Shown in pieces: positions 1 through 10,709 of a stretch of 64,000 bases of DNA. The notes below the pieces were generated by a model. That model was not told the DNA's origin. It worked only from the letters and a program-made list of their open reading frames with translations, and did no database searches. The position numbers and the translations under genes are program-made. Numbering within the stretch: position 1 is the stretch's first letter; the number at the start of each line of letters is the position of its first letter. Origin of the DNA: Hofstenia miamia (taxonomy: Eukaryota > Xenacoelomorpha > Acoela). The DNA lies in the NCBI GenBank assembly GCA_004352715.1, contig SCFE01000097.1, positions 984,927-1,048,926 on the forward strand, given 5' to 3'.

Positions 1-1513
1 CTAATTGTTTATTATATATCTGATAAATTTCCCGATCAGATAATATGCGTTGTTTGTCCTGGCAGACTATTCTATTCCTTTTAGCAGTAAAGGAGAGTTG
101 TTTATAACTTTGAAAATTTTGAATGTAATTTTTTACATGTACTTTACTAGAATTTAGAATTAGCCTGGCAACAATGAGTGGGAGTCAGCTCTCTCATGAC
201 ACCCCTGCATTAAAAGCAGTTAATACTTGAGTATATTACTCGAGGGGGACCAGGAATCTGGAAAAATCGTAATAATGCATCACATTGGTTTGCTATTTAC
301 AAATACAATACAGAAATTTATATCATCCAGGTGTTAAACAAAAATCGTTAATGTTTCTGATTTTTATTTTATACTGGTAAGCCTGCAGGTATATTATTTC
401 AAATTGTTGTTTGCAAAAATAAAGGAGCATTTCAAAAAGCAGATCCGACAGGATTTAAACCTGTAATTTCCATATTAGAAACGGCTGTGTTGTCTTACAC
501 TACAAATCTGTAAAATACTTTTTAGAAATAGATAAGCTACCCGAAATTAGTCCGAAGTAAATATGACACAAAACAAATTAGCGTTTATATATTAGCTATG
601 AATTTTGAAATTACACAGCACAAGGCATGCTAACGCAATTCTCTAATCATCAGGTTAGATCTAAACAGTGTCGGGGGTAAAATATACATATATAATATGT
701 AAATAGCCAATGCTTAACTTTATTGCACATATTTATATTTATTTAATTGCAATTCCGTATTTCAGCAATCTTAACTGCATATAAAACTAATCAAAATAGA
801 GTGTAAAGAAATATAGATATTTATGTAAATATATAATTACAATTTCACTGAAATGTTGTCTCTAACGGTATTTAATATTTTGTGACGTCAGACTTGGGGG
901 AAGTGAGACACATCCATTGCAAGCATAACAAATCGAAAAAGTAGAATAAGAAAGAAAAATAAAACAAGTTGAGGTGAGATAAACTCTATTGAACAATTTC
1001 TACATAGTAATTTTTTACCCGCCTTTGTTTACAATGTAAAATCACGCGTCATGTTGGGGTACACAACTTTCGCCCAAAAGATGTTCTCCCAACCAGGATT
1101 TTCGCCCACTCTGACATTCGCCCAATCAGGACTTTCGCCCAAACCGGATTTTCGCCCACTCTGACATTCGCCCACTAGGACTTTCACCCAATAAGACTTT
1201 AGCCCACCAATTTATGGCAAATAGTCAAAAGATACTTATATTTATTGAGAGATATTGTATTTATTGAATCATTTTCTAAGCAGTTATTACTATAAGAACT
1301 CAATTTTATTTTTCTAATGCAACACATTGAATGCTTCTTGGATTGTATCTCAATATTTTACCTAATTTTGATTATATACCGTGATTATTTTTAGTATTTG
1401 CCACTTTAGCCCAAATTAGTATATGGTGGTAATGAACTGAATACGAAATTCTTATGAACTGTAAATGCAAGCAAATCACGTTAAGAGCAAAAACAAAATT
1501 TCTCTCTAAAACT

Positions 1514-1879
1514 GAATTACTAGCAATTCTATATAATAAAAAGTAGTATTAAATAGTACTTTGGACTAAATATTAANGCCATTTGCATTTAGTAAATATT
1601 TAGCAGTCATTCGAAAATCTGTTTAGATTTAAAATAGAAATTTAATTATGTTCATTATTTGTGTACTTTGTTGTAATGAGTAATTAATTTTTTCGCGTTC
1701 ATTCGTAATTTGTTTGTTTTCTAATTGTTTATTATATATCTGATAAATTTCCCGATCAGATAATATGCGTTGTTTGTCCTGGCAGACTATTCTATTCCTT
1801 TTAGCAGTAAAGGAGNGAATTACTAGCAATTCTATATAATAAAAAGTAGTATTAAATAGTACTTTGGACTAAATATTAA
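1514..1879. repeat. Misplaced N-bounded block with duplicated flanks
   Basis: Single Ns at 1577 and 1816 enclose 1578-1815. The last 95 bases of that block (1721-1815) are identical to window positions 1-95, so the block is probably the sequence just upstream of this window. The 63 bases before the first N (1514-1576) are repeated after the second N (1817-1879). This looks like gap filling with a misplaced contig, not a biological repeat. Confidence 0.8.
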
Positions 1880-2052
1880 TGTTTGTGCAAGTGATAAACA
1901 GTGTACAACTAACGATTGATGGAAGACCTGAAGCTTCTTTTTCAGATAATTTAGAAATTGATTTTTTAAAACATTCAGTAGGTGCTAAATATGATGTCTT
2001 AAGCGCTTCCTTAATGGAATTGCCCTATGTTGAGCTTAACTCTATTCATTAA
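1879..2052 (+). CDS. Unassigned 57-codon ORF inside the TTCGCCCA element
   Basis: An ATG-to-TAA frame of 57 codons with protein-like composition: a hydrophobic start (MFVQVINSVQL), then an acidic and mixed remainder. It lies inside the element bounded by the TTCGCCCA arrays, so it may be a remnant of that element's own gene or an exon of something captured. No domain is recognised, and the start is next to an assembly join. It could equally be chance. Confidence 0.2.
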   Translation: MFVQVINSVQLTIDGRPEASFSDNLEIDFLKHSVGAKYDVLSASLMELPYVELNSIH

Positions 2053-2377
2053 AGAAAAATTTATTGCTTTCCCTTTACAAAATGGGGTTCTACAATCCCT
2101 ATAAACGGAATCTAGAAAAATTTTTTATTTTATTAACCTAGGACAAAGCAAACCTCTGATTGATTGTATGTATTCCATTGATTATTTCAAATTAGAAAAT
2201 AAGTGTCCCAACTTGAATTATTTCGGTGAGATTTGTTTTCGGGGAAGTTTGCTTCACTCATGTATGGCAATGCAATACTTGGAAATTTAAATTGCATGTA
2301 AAATGTTCTGATTTGTTGAACTTCTCTTTGGGCGAACATCCCGTTGGGCGAACTTCCCTTTGAGCGAACATCCTGTA

Positions 2378-3853
2378 GACTGATCATGTTTATGTTTCCC
2401 TCGTAAATTGAATTGACCAATAATACTATGTAGCACCAAAGCATAGCATTGCAAACTATACTCGAAATAAATGGTTACATCATGTTGACGTCATTACAGA
2501 TTACAAAATTGATCAAAAATCAGTGTAAAAGTCCATGAGTGACTCTACAATAATACTATTGAAATTGAATAAATTTTGATGCCCCTTTTCATATAATTGA
2601 TACATATACCTCATTCATGCCAGTGTTTTTAAGTCAAGTTTGTGTTACTTTGACTGAGTTCAAATTTTTATGTTTTGAGTTTAAGTATTTTTTAAAGAAA
2701 ATTCTGAGTTTTAGCCTTAAAATAATTTCATTTTCAAGGTATTCTTTGGTGGATTTTTGATCAAGTTCTAGTTTTTTGTGTTCAAGTTCTTAACATTTTA
2801 AGTACTCGATTTTTTTAATATTGTCATAAAGATATCAATCTCAAGGTTCTGTATGTCCGTTTGAAGGTTCCTTATGTCAGTAAAAAGTACCGACCCTATG
2901 AAGTCTAGTGGTGTCAACAAATCTCCCTGAAAACAAATTCCACCAAAAAAAATCAAAACACCTTGGATCTCATGCAATCTATTTTTGGAAAAAGTTTTCC
3001 AATTTTTTAGGCTTTTATGTGTTCACCCTAAGGTTTATAACGGCTTGCTTTCCTACTAAGTCAATAAAGTAATCAAATTTTTGGTTAGTGTTAGGGCTAG
3101 ATTTTGATGAAGATTAGTGCTAGTTGTGAACGCCTAATGAAGTCACCACCTCCATATATATGGCGATATATAGAGGAAATTAAATATTTTCGACATTTCA
3201 TATCATTTTAATATGAAATCATTTATAGTGGATGCTATTTTCAATGTAATAGTATTTTTCGGTGAGTTTTTTTTTCGGCGAAATTTGATGTTGCCTGTTT
3301 AGTTTACTTAAATTTAAATAAAGGGACATACGTAATACTTGTGGTTGTGACTTCAGCTTCATATTCGCAATCATTTCGATATTTAAATACAAACAAAAAT
3401 TACAAAACTTTTTAAATTATAATTTATAACTTTATTGGGTAAATATGAATGCAACAATCAATTGGTAATTACTTTAAAAGTGACAAGGGGTTAAAACCAT
3501 AAATTGAAATTTTATTGTACTTTGAAAGTGAAGCAAAATTTGACTAGTATTTTCAGCATTACACAAAATATTTATATTCAGGTATCTTGTTATTTATATT
3601 CTCTGTATTTGAAAACTTTCTTACATAATTATACGATTAAAATGGTGAAGGTATAGAATTGGGTGTACGCGGACAAAATAGAAGAAGATAATCAGAACTT
3701 GAAAATATGTAGTCGCAGTCAAACATAATAAATATTGAATTTCAGTTATAGCCTGCACAGAAAAATTAATTTCTGGATTCTGGAGTGAATAAACAAAAGA
3801 ATTAATTATATTAACAAATAAATGTTTTAAAATATATTCTGATTTAGGGAATT
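2378..3853. other. AT-rich region without recognisable genes
   Basis: No convincing ORF or RNA gene was found. At 3641-3690 there is a partial extra copy of the terminal sequence (AAGGTATAGAAT, then GCGGACAAAAT) of the TIR element that starts at 3854, so a fragment of the same transposon family lies just outside it. Confidence 0.5.
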
Positions 3854-4760
3854 ATGACGAAGGTATAGAATAGGGTGCACGCGGACAAAATCAACACTAA
3901 TATAGCGTAAAAAGCGACGAGAAATGCAATAACATGTAAATAGTTCAAAAATAATGTATATAGACCAATAACTTTGCATAATTAACCAAATTCGTAGCAC
4001 GCAGTATATAATTAAGATGAAATTCTTAAAATAATTAACTATTATTAAACAAATTCGATATCTAATATTATATTCATGCAAATCTATACATTTTTAGTGT
4101 AAAACAAGACCTTCTTATTTGAGATTTTCTAAATAAATATACTTTGCAACCGCTTTGCATTTTCAGAGAATTTGTTCTCCCAATTTTGTATTTATTTTCA
4201 CATTTTGTTTACCAATTAGTAAAACCAAATTTATGGCTTACGTGATTGTGTTGCATAAATTTAACGCATTCCGCTGATGTCCAGTATCGGCTGGGTGTAA
4301 TTACCATGGGCCTGTCGATATGCAATTATTTCTGAAAATTCAACTGTTTTTTGCAGTTTTGTTTAACTTTCTTCATAAATCTATCAAAAGTACAGGCATT
4401 TCATTTGTCTTACACCTAACAACGTAGTATTTTTGTGTGCAGTTCTAAAATTTTTTAGAAATATGCACTAATTGCTAATTAAAAACAGCGTATAAGAGAA
4501 GCGCATATTCATACAAACGTTGACGTTTTCTGCGGATATACGCTAGAAGATCATGCTAAATGAAAGTTATACGGCGTATACCTGTGCATACTTTTAACTA
4601 CAGTCCAGTTAACGCGTTATTTAATTATGATTTGCTCAATAAATCCTCATTGCTTAGTAGATTGAATGCAATATCTCGTTTTGACATTTTGCGTTGTAAT
4701 TAACATTTTCCACGAAGAGATGCAGTAGCCTAAGGAGAGTGTTTCAATCCAATTTTTTTA

Positions 4761-5513
4761 CAGGTCACCCCAAAAGTTCGTGTCCTTTAAAATACTGTTA
4801 AAAAATAATAAAATCAAACAACAAAATATCTTTATTATGAAAATATATAATATTGGTTATTCAAAATAATCACCATTATGATTTACACAGCGTTCAATTC
4901 TCTTAAACCATCCATCAAAAACATTTGACCACGTTTCAATTGGAATCTCATTCAACTCATTTTGGATGGCTTTGATAGCATCATCAATGGAGTTAAAACG
5001 AATTCCTGTTATTTTCTGCTTAAGATAGCCGAACAAAAAGAAATCACAAGTCGCTAGATCATGGCTATAAGGAGCATGGGGTAAGGGTTTGATTCCTTCT
5101 GCGTCTAGAAACTCTTTTGTGAACTTCTTCAACACTTTCATCTCCGGAAGCAGTTACGGGTTTTCCACTTCTTTTGCCATCTTTAAAACTTGTTGCTCCT
5201 TCTTTATACCTGCTGTACCACTTCTTCACTGTTGAATATGATGGACTTGATTCTCCAAAAGCATTGCTCAAACGTGTATAGCTTTCTGTTGCTGTTAGCT
5301 TTGACTTAAAATCGTAATAAATCATGATGCGAAAAGTTTCATCATTGAGATCCATGATTCGTTAAAACTGACACTTTAACAATGTTTAATCAAACTTTTA
5401 TTGATGTTAGTATGTCACGTGGAGTCATATTATTGGTTGTTAATATCATTTTTTAAATTTAAAAAGCTCATGTAGAAATTATTTTAAAGGACACGAACTT
5501 TTGGGGTGACCTG
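4761..5513 (-). mobile_element. Mariner element, internally deleted (753 bp)
   Basis: The two ends are perfect 34-bp terminal inverted repeats beginning CAGGTCACCCCAAAAGTTCG. Both sides are flanked by TA, the Tc1/mariner target duplication. Between the ends, on the minus strand, are the start and end of a mariner transposase gene without its middle. Full mariners are about 1.3 kb, so roughly half a kilobase is missing. The perfect TIRs suggest recent mobilisation by a transposase supplied elsewhere. Confidence 0.93.
4857..5355 (-). pseudogene. Mariner transposase, internal deletion and frame change
   Basis: Two frames on the minus strand make up the remnant. From the ATG at 5355 to about 5150 runs the N-terminal helix-turn-helix region (MDLNDETFRIMIYYDF, then STVKKWYSRYK and GKRSGKPV). 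From 5141 down to 4857 runs the C-terminal region with HDLATCDFFLF, which contains the third aspartate of the D,D34D triad, then the conserved tail ending near RCVNHNGDYFE. The first two catalytic aspartates are absent, and the halves are in different frames, so it cannot make an active enzyme. Confidence 0.9.
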
Positions 5514-6103
5514 TATATACATTTGTTGTAATGGAATTCATCAAAGAGGCATGAGATGAAATCATTCGAACACCGACAATAATTCATGATTTATATTCTT
5601 AATGTGAAAATTCTTAGTACAAAAAAGAACGATGTAAATTTTCATAAAAATTTTATGAAATATTCAATCTAAAGTAATACAGAAAAGCTTCCTCAATAAA
5701 ATATGTACTGAAAAAAGTGCATGTATTAGTTTTATAATAATGCCAGTAAAACACATTGAATAATCGAAATTGATATATTTATATTTTTACCACTATATAT
5801 TTGGAAATTTCACCTAAGGTAAGGAATTCATTTAAACTAAAAATGTAGGATTTGCATAAATATGCTTTTATATATTGCAATTTGTTTAATAATAGATAAT
5901 AATTTTTTATGAATTCCAAGTTTTCTGTGCTATTGTCCTTAAATGTATACCGCGTGCTAAGAATTTGGTTAATTATGCAAAGTTATGGGTCTATATCTAT
6001 TATTTTTTGAACTATTTACGTATGTTTTCACATTTCTCATCGTTTTTTACCCTATATTGTGTTTATTTTGTTCGCGTGCACCTTATTCTATACCTTCGCC
6101 ATT

Positions 6104-7014
6104 AGTTTTCGTACGATTTCTAAGTATTGGTCTCCTCTCACTTTAATGTTGATTAGCAATTTGAATGATTAGAAGCTCTCATTGACTTACAAATAATTAC
6201 CTTATTCGAGTTTATTTATTATTAATTTCTTGTATTTGAATATCGAGCTGCAGTTACATCCTCTAAGATTTGAGGTCTGGTCAATATTTTCGAAATCCAA
6301 TAATTTCGAGAAGTGCAGCTAACTTAGTGAATTTATGGAAAGTATTATTTTACATATTTTCTAAATAAATTGCTCTGATAGCTTATTGCCTTAGGTTCTT
6401 TGCACTAAGGTACTTATTCAAAAACATAAAATGCATTAAAATCGCTGGGGTAGCCAGAAGCTTATCTCATCATTTTGTCCTAAACAAATAAATTAACATG
6501 TTTAATGCACACAAACATTGTTAGCAAATGATTGAAATGCACAACATTTTACAAAGAAGTTTATAATATCTTAGGAATATAAGCCTTCTGAATTCCATCA
6601 TGATGGGTGCTAACATTTTTTCAACATTTATACATGCCCTTGCTCACCCTTTGAACATCTTTTCTTAAAGTATTTGGCGTGAATTTCAAAAATCGCTTTC
6701 CGTGAGCTATGCAAAATTTGTTAAAGGATTTTAGCGAAAGTGCTACTTTCATTTACCTGTGTTTCATCCTAAATATTCTAGGTCTATAATCACAAGTTCA
6801 ATAATTCTTCAGAAAAATTCATCCAATATTTATTGAAGTCATAATTCTCGTAATGATATTCTCAGAAACTAGTAGTTTTGATTAGAATTGAATAATAATT
6901 CATTCATAACTAGTACTTTGTAAAACAAAATTTTAAAAAGGGACTCATAAATTTTAACGGAAACAATTTTTTATTCCAAGTAACACATTTATTAAAATGT
7001 CAACATGAAATAAG

Positions 7015-7048
<34 letters not shown>

Positions 7049-9095
7049 GTATATATATCACTAAATAAGCAAATGAATACTTTTCAGAATTTCGTCTATT
7101 TTGATAAGAGCTTGTATAAATTATTTTTATTGTGTANNNNNNTATATATATATGTATATATATCACTAAATAAGCAAATGAATACTTTTCAGAATTTCGT
7201 CTATTTTGATAAGAGCTTGTATAAATTATTTTTATTGTGTAGTTTATTTTTAAGTGTATTTTATAGTTTCATAAAACATAGTTTGTGGACAATGATAAAA
7301 AAAGTTCAAAACGCGGCTTATGTTTTGAAATGCCTTTATGTAGCTCTTACTAAAATTTATTAAGCTGTAAAATTCCTAGTGTTGGAGTCTCCAGAATCGG
7401 CAGCCGTTTCATTGGAGCAGAATTTAATATGATGATTATGAAATTCATATTTATATAGTTACATCATTTTACATCGACAAAATACAATCGGAGACACAAA
7501 CATGCTCAACACATTTACTGGTTTTTTACACTGAGCTCACCACACACATAGAGACACACACACACATTTATTCTATATATATTTTATTATTTTGTAAATA
7601 CATGTATTTGTAGTTTGTAGCTTTTTTTACTGTCATTTATTTACAGCAATAAATTTGCTTTGACTCTTATTAATAATCGGCTTGATTTGGTGCTCGTTTT
7701 GTGTAGCCATATCTTAACTATTCCCGCTATAAGCATTAACTTTTACTATAAGTGGAGGTTACACTAGGTTTCCAAAAGATGAGTTCGGTTTCGGTTATTT
7801 TTTTTTAGCTAATTACTATCGAATTAAAAAACGTTGTTTATGAAAAACATACCTTTCTAAAGTATATTTTAATAACACTAAGTTAAATTGTTACACAAGT
7901 AAAATACAATTACACTTCAACTTGACCAGAAAACTGCATCGTTTCTTGAAATAACAAGCTAGACCACTACTGTTGAAAACCGAGTTTTCGGTTTTCATTT
8001 TTTCTGTATACTGCGAGCTCTAAATAGAGCAAATTGTCTTTAACTGACCCTAATCAATATATCCTAGATCTGGGAATTTTGGTTTAGGGATGAACCAAAA
8101 TGTAAAGCAAAAGGTTTTTTAATGTTTTGCTGGTTTTCCCTTCATTTGTACCTTTGCCCAAGCACTTTCAAAGTTGATCAAACCCATGTTTGGGATGCAT
8201 TTCGTAAACATCAATAGGACCGTAAAATCATGTGCAATTTTTTGTCAAAAATATTTTTGTAAAAAAATAGATCCGATAGCATTAAATTTTTCTGAAAAAT
8301 ATCGAGAGCCGTCACAGTAACCTCAGGTACGCCTTGTAAACTTAGCTTACAAATATAAAACTTATACCCTGTCATAAGAATTCCTTCTCGCTTTGATTAG
8401 GTAATAATGCGTATAATTCTTGGGTTTTGATACGACCCTCTTTACATGTGTTGCTGATTTTCATTTTTTTTTGGTTTTTGCATAAGCTTACCAAACTTTC
8501 CTATTTTAGTTTCCAATTGCAGTTGTTGAAATTATCAATTGTTTTATCAATGAATTTTTACTACAATCTAATCAAGGACAATTATGTAAATTGAAGTTCA
8601 TAAAATGCTTAAATAATTTACAATGATGTTGGCATTTGAACATTTATTGCACTTGACTTGAGTGACTTAGCTGCATTGATGACAATGCCAGGTTTAATTG
8701 ATAGTGTTGGTTGACTAATGGATACATCAGTGTGAATATAATTTGCCTAAAAATGTTTGAAGAATTGCACAAGTGGGAAGTAAAGGTACTTTGATTTTGA
8801 AACAAGATGTGTTTTGCTAGTGTCGAATCTCGAGATAACGAACCCTGTTCTGGCTTAAGCTTGCTTACACGCACAGCTGCTACTATGCAAAATTGTCTAC
8901 ACATTAGTCGCGGGTAATATTAACTTGTAGTCTGTCTATGTTATGCTGTAGTTAAGCGGGATAATTTGTCCACATGTTCTTATTTTTTAAATGATTTTGT
9001 TCATCTCAAAGTTAGTACACATGGGATATAAATACTAAAATTTATATTTTGTATTTTTAAATACCTGTATGTAATGTACCCTACATTCAATTCCT
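6104..9095. other. AT-rich region without recognisable genes
   Basis: It contains only short, low-complexity ORFs, a TA microsatellite (7016-7046), an N-joined duplication (7050-7241) and a short CA-rich tract near 7550. An 86-codon minus-strand frame at 8644-8904 shows no family resemblance. I see no supportable gene or RNA. Confidence 0.5.
7050..7241. repeat. Direct duplication across a 6-N gap
   Basis: About 85 bases beginning ATATATCACTAAATAAGC occur before (7052-7136) and after (from about 7158) the N run at 7137-7142. The copies look identical, which suggests two ends of one locus (or two haplotypes) joined without collapsing the overlap. A TA microsatellite at 7016-7046 is the likely cause. 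Confidence 0.75.
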
Positions 9096-9370
9096 ATATA
9101 TATATATATATATANNNNNNNNNNNNNNNNNNNNNNNNNNNNNNNNNNNNNNNNNNNNNNNNNNNNNNNNNNNNNNNNNNNNNNNNNNNNNNNNNNNNNN
9201 NNNNNNNNNNNNNNNNNNNNNNNNNNNNNNNNNNNNNNNNNNNNNNNNNNNNNNNNNNNNNNNNNNNNNNNNNNNNNNNNNNNNNNNNNNNNNNNNNNNN
9301 NNNNNNNNNNNNNNNNNNNNNNNNNNNNNNNNNNNNNNNNNNNNNNNNNNNNNNNNNNNNNNATTCAATT

Positions 9371-9402
<32 letters not shown>
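9096..9402. repeat. TA microsatellite with 248-N gap
   Basis: The sequence ATTCAATTCC followed by (TA)n appears on both sides of the N run (9115-9362). The same junction is therefore represented twice, and the gap probably represents only an unresolved TA tract of unknown length. Confidence 0.8.
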
Positions 9403-9406
<4 letters not shown>

Positions 9407-9430
9407 ATGTAATTTGTCAATAAATGTAGT

Positions 9431-9436
9431 TTTATT
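9431..9436 (-). terminator. Polyadenylation signal AATAAA overlapping the BtpA-family stop codon
   Basis: Read on the minus strand, the last codons run CAA TAA AAC, so the hexamer AATAAA contains the TAA stop. If used, the 3' UTR would be only some 10-30 nt. No other canonical hexamer lies in the short sequence before the TA repeat. Confidence 0.5.
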
Positions 9437-10673
9437 GTAGATTTTTATTTAATCTTTCCATGAAATTTACAATATTTTTCTCTGATAGTGGATTTTTCCA
9501 ATAATGATTTTCTTTGAATTCCGATCCAATGATCAGCCCTGATACATTTAGATAATTATGGACATTGTTTGCTTTCACTCCAGATCCTATAAATACCGGT
9601 AAATCACTGGAACTCTTTGCAGACTTCACATCTTCAATGCTAGGTTCTTTGCCAGTGGATTTGCCAGTTATTATGACTGCATCTCCCTAAAATATTGTTG
9701 TTTTATGAAAACGAACTCTACTAGAGCTAAGTCTGGTATGCCTTTTTATTAGAAATTTGTAATCAATATTAAAATTTTCTCGCAAATAGTCATTGTTTCT
9801 TCAAGATTTAGTGGAAAATCTGATAGTTTGAAAAAACGATGCTTTTTACTTACTCTAAAAAAGTGGACTGCTTCCGTAATGTCGCCAAGCGAAAGATCAT
9901 TTGTAATGGTATGGGAGGAATGCTTTTTCTTAACGTCACAGAAGATCTTTACATTTTCAGCATCAATCGATCTACGGTAGCGCAAAAGCGGTCCCGCACA
10001 ACTATCAACAAAGCCTTCATCTCCAATGTGCGAGAAGACAAAATTTTCCACTCGAATGAAATCAAAACTTGCTGCTCTAAAATTTAAAATGTACGTTTCA
10101 TTGACATATCATTGTATTTTATTCATAAGCAATTGACAGTAATATGTATCAAGATCCTGTGTACATCTAACAGTTCAATTTGGGAATTGAATTCCCATAA
10201 ATTTCGTTATGCATTTTTACAAAATATTGCAATTTTGCAAAGCTTCTATTTATTTTGCTGCAACGCACGAAATCTTTTTTACGTTCAATTTTATATTCGT
10301 ATGTCGTTTTCATAGTCAAACAAATCTGCAGTAAATTTAGAATTTTGAAACTCTATTGCCTTGTACAGAAGAAGCACAATTATTAACGGCATTTTAAATT
10401 GTTCACTTATTCAAGGAACATTTAATATTTATTCGTAATAAGCGTCAATATGCAGTTACTAATGGAGTTATGGGCAAAGTATATGTTGACTGTTTTGTGT
10501 CTCATCCAACTGTTTTTTAAAATATATATGTACCAATCGTCATCAACTGAAACAGAAGAGGTAGTTAAGCACCGTTTACCTTCTGGGTACAAGAATAACT
10601 TAAATTTCTAAATTTATAAAAAAATTGTCAATATTTTATGCATTTTTGTCAATTATGCAAACTTGCTGAATGA

Positions 10674-10709
<36 letters not shown>

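Larger units (their letters stand above)
1060..2377. mobile_element. Non-autonomous DNA transposon with inverted TTCGCCCA arrays
   Basis: The left end (1060-1205) holds about eight variants of TTCGCCCA. The right end (2319-2377) holds three of the reverse complement (TGGGCGAA type). Outermost sequences are similar in inverted orientation (TACA, a few bases, TTCGC[CT]CAAA). This is the layout of a transposon with subterminal binding sites. The middle includes the misplaced assembly block at 1578-1815, so the true length is shorter. No family was recognised and no clean target-site duplication was seen. Confidence 0.55.
3854..6103. mobile_element. Long-TIR DNA transposon, interrupted by a mariner
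   Basis: About 165 bp at 3854-4018 recurs as an imperfect inverted repeat at 5938-6103. Landmarks in both arms are GAAGGTATAGAATA, GTGCACGCG, ACAAAAT, AACTTTGCATAATTAACCAA and TAGCACGC. The element is about 2.25 kb, or about 1.5 kb once the mariner insertion (4761-5513) is removed. No transposase was recognised, so it is non-autonomous or eroded. The nesting makes it older than the mariner. Confidence 0.75.

Noticed and set aside
8644-8904. 86-codon minus-strand frame
   Set aside because: No domain, no splice context, and no recognisable homology.
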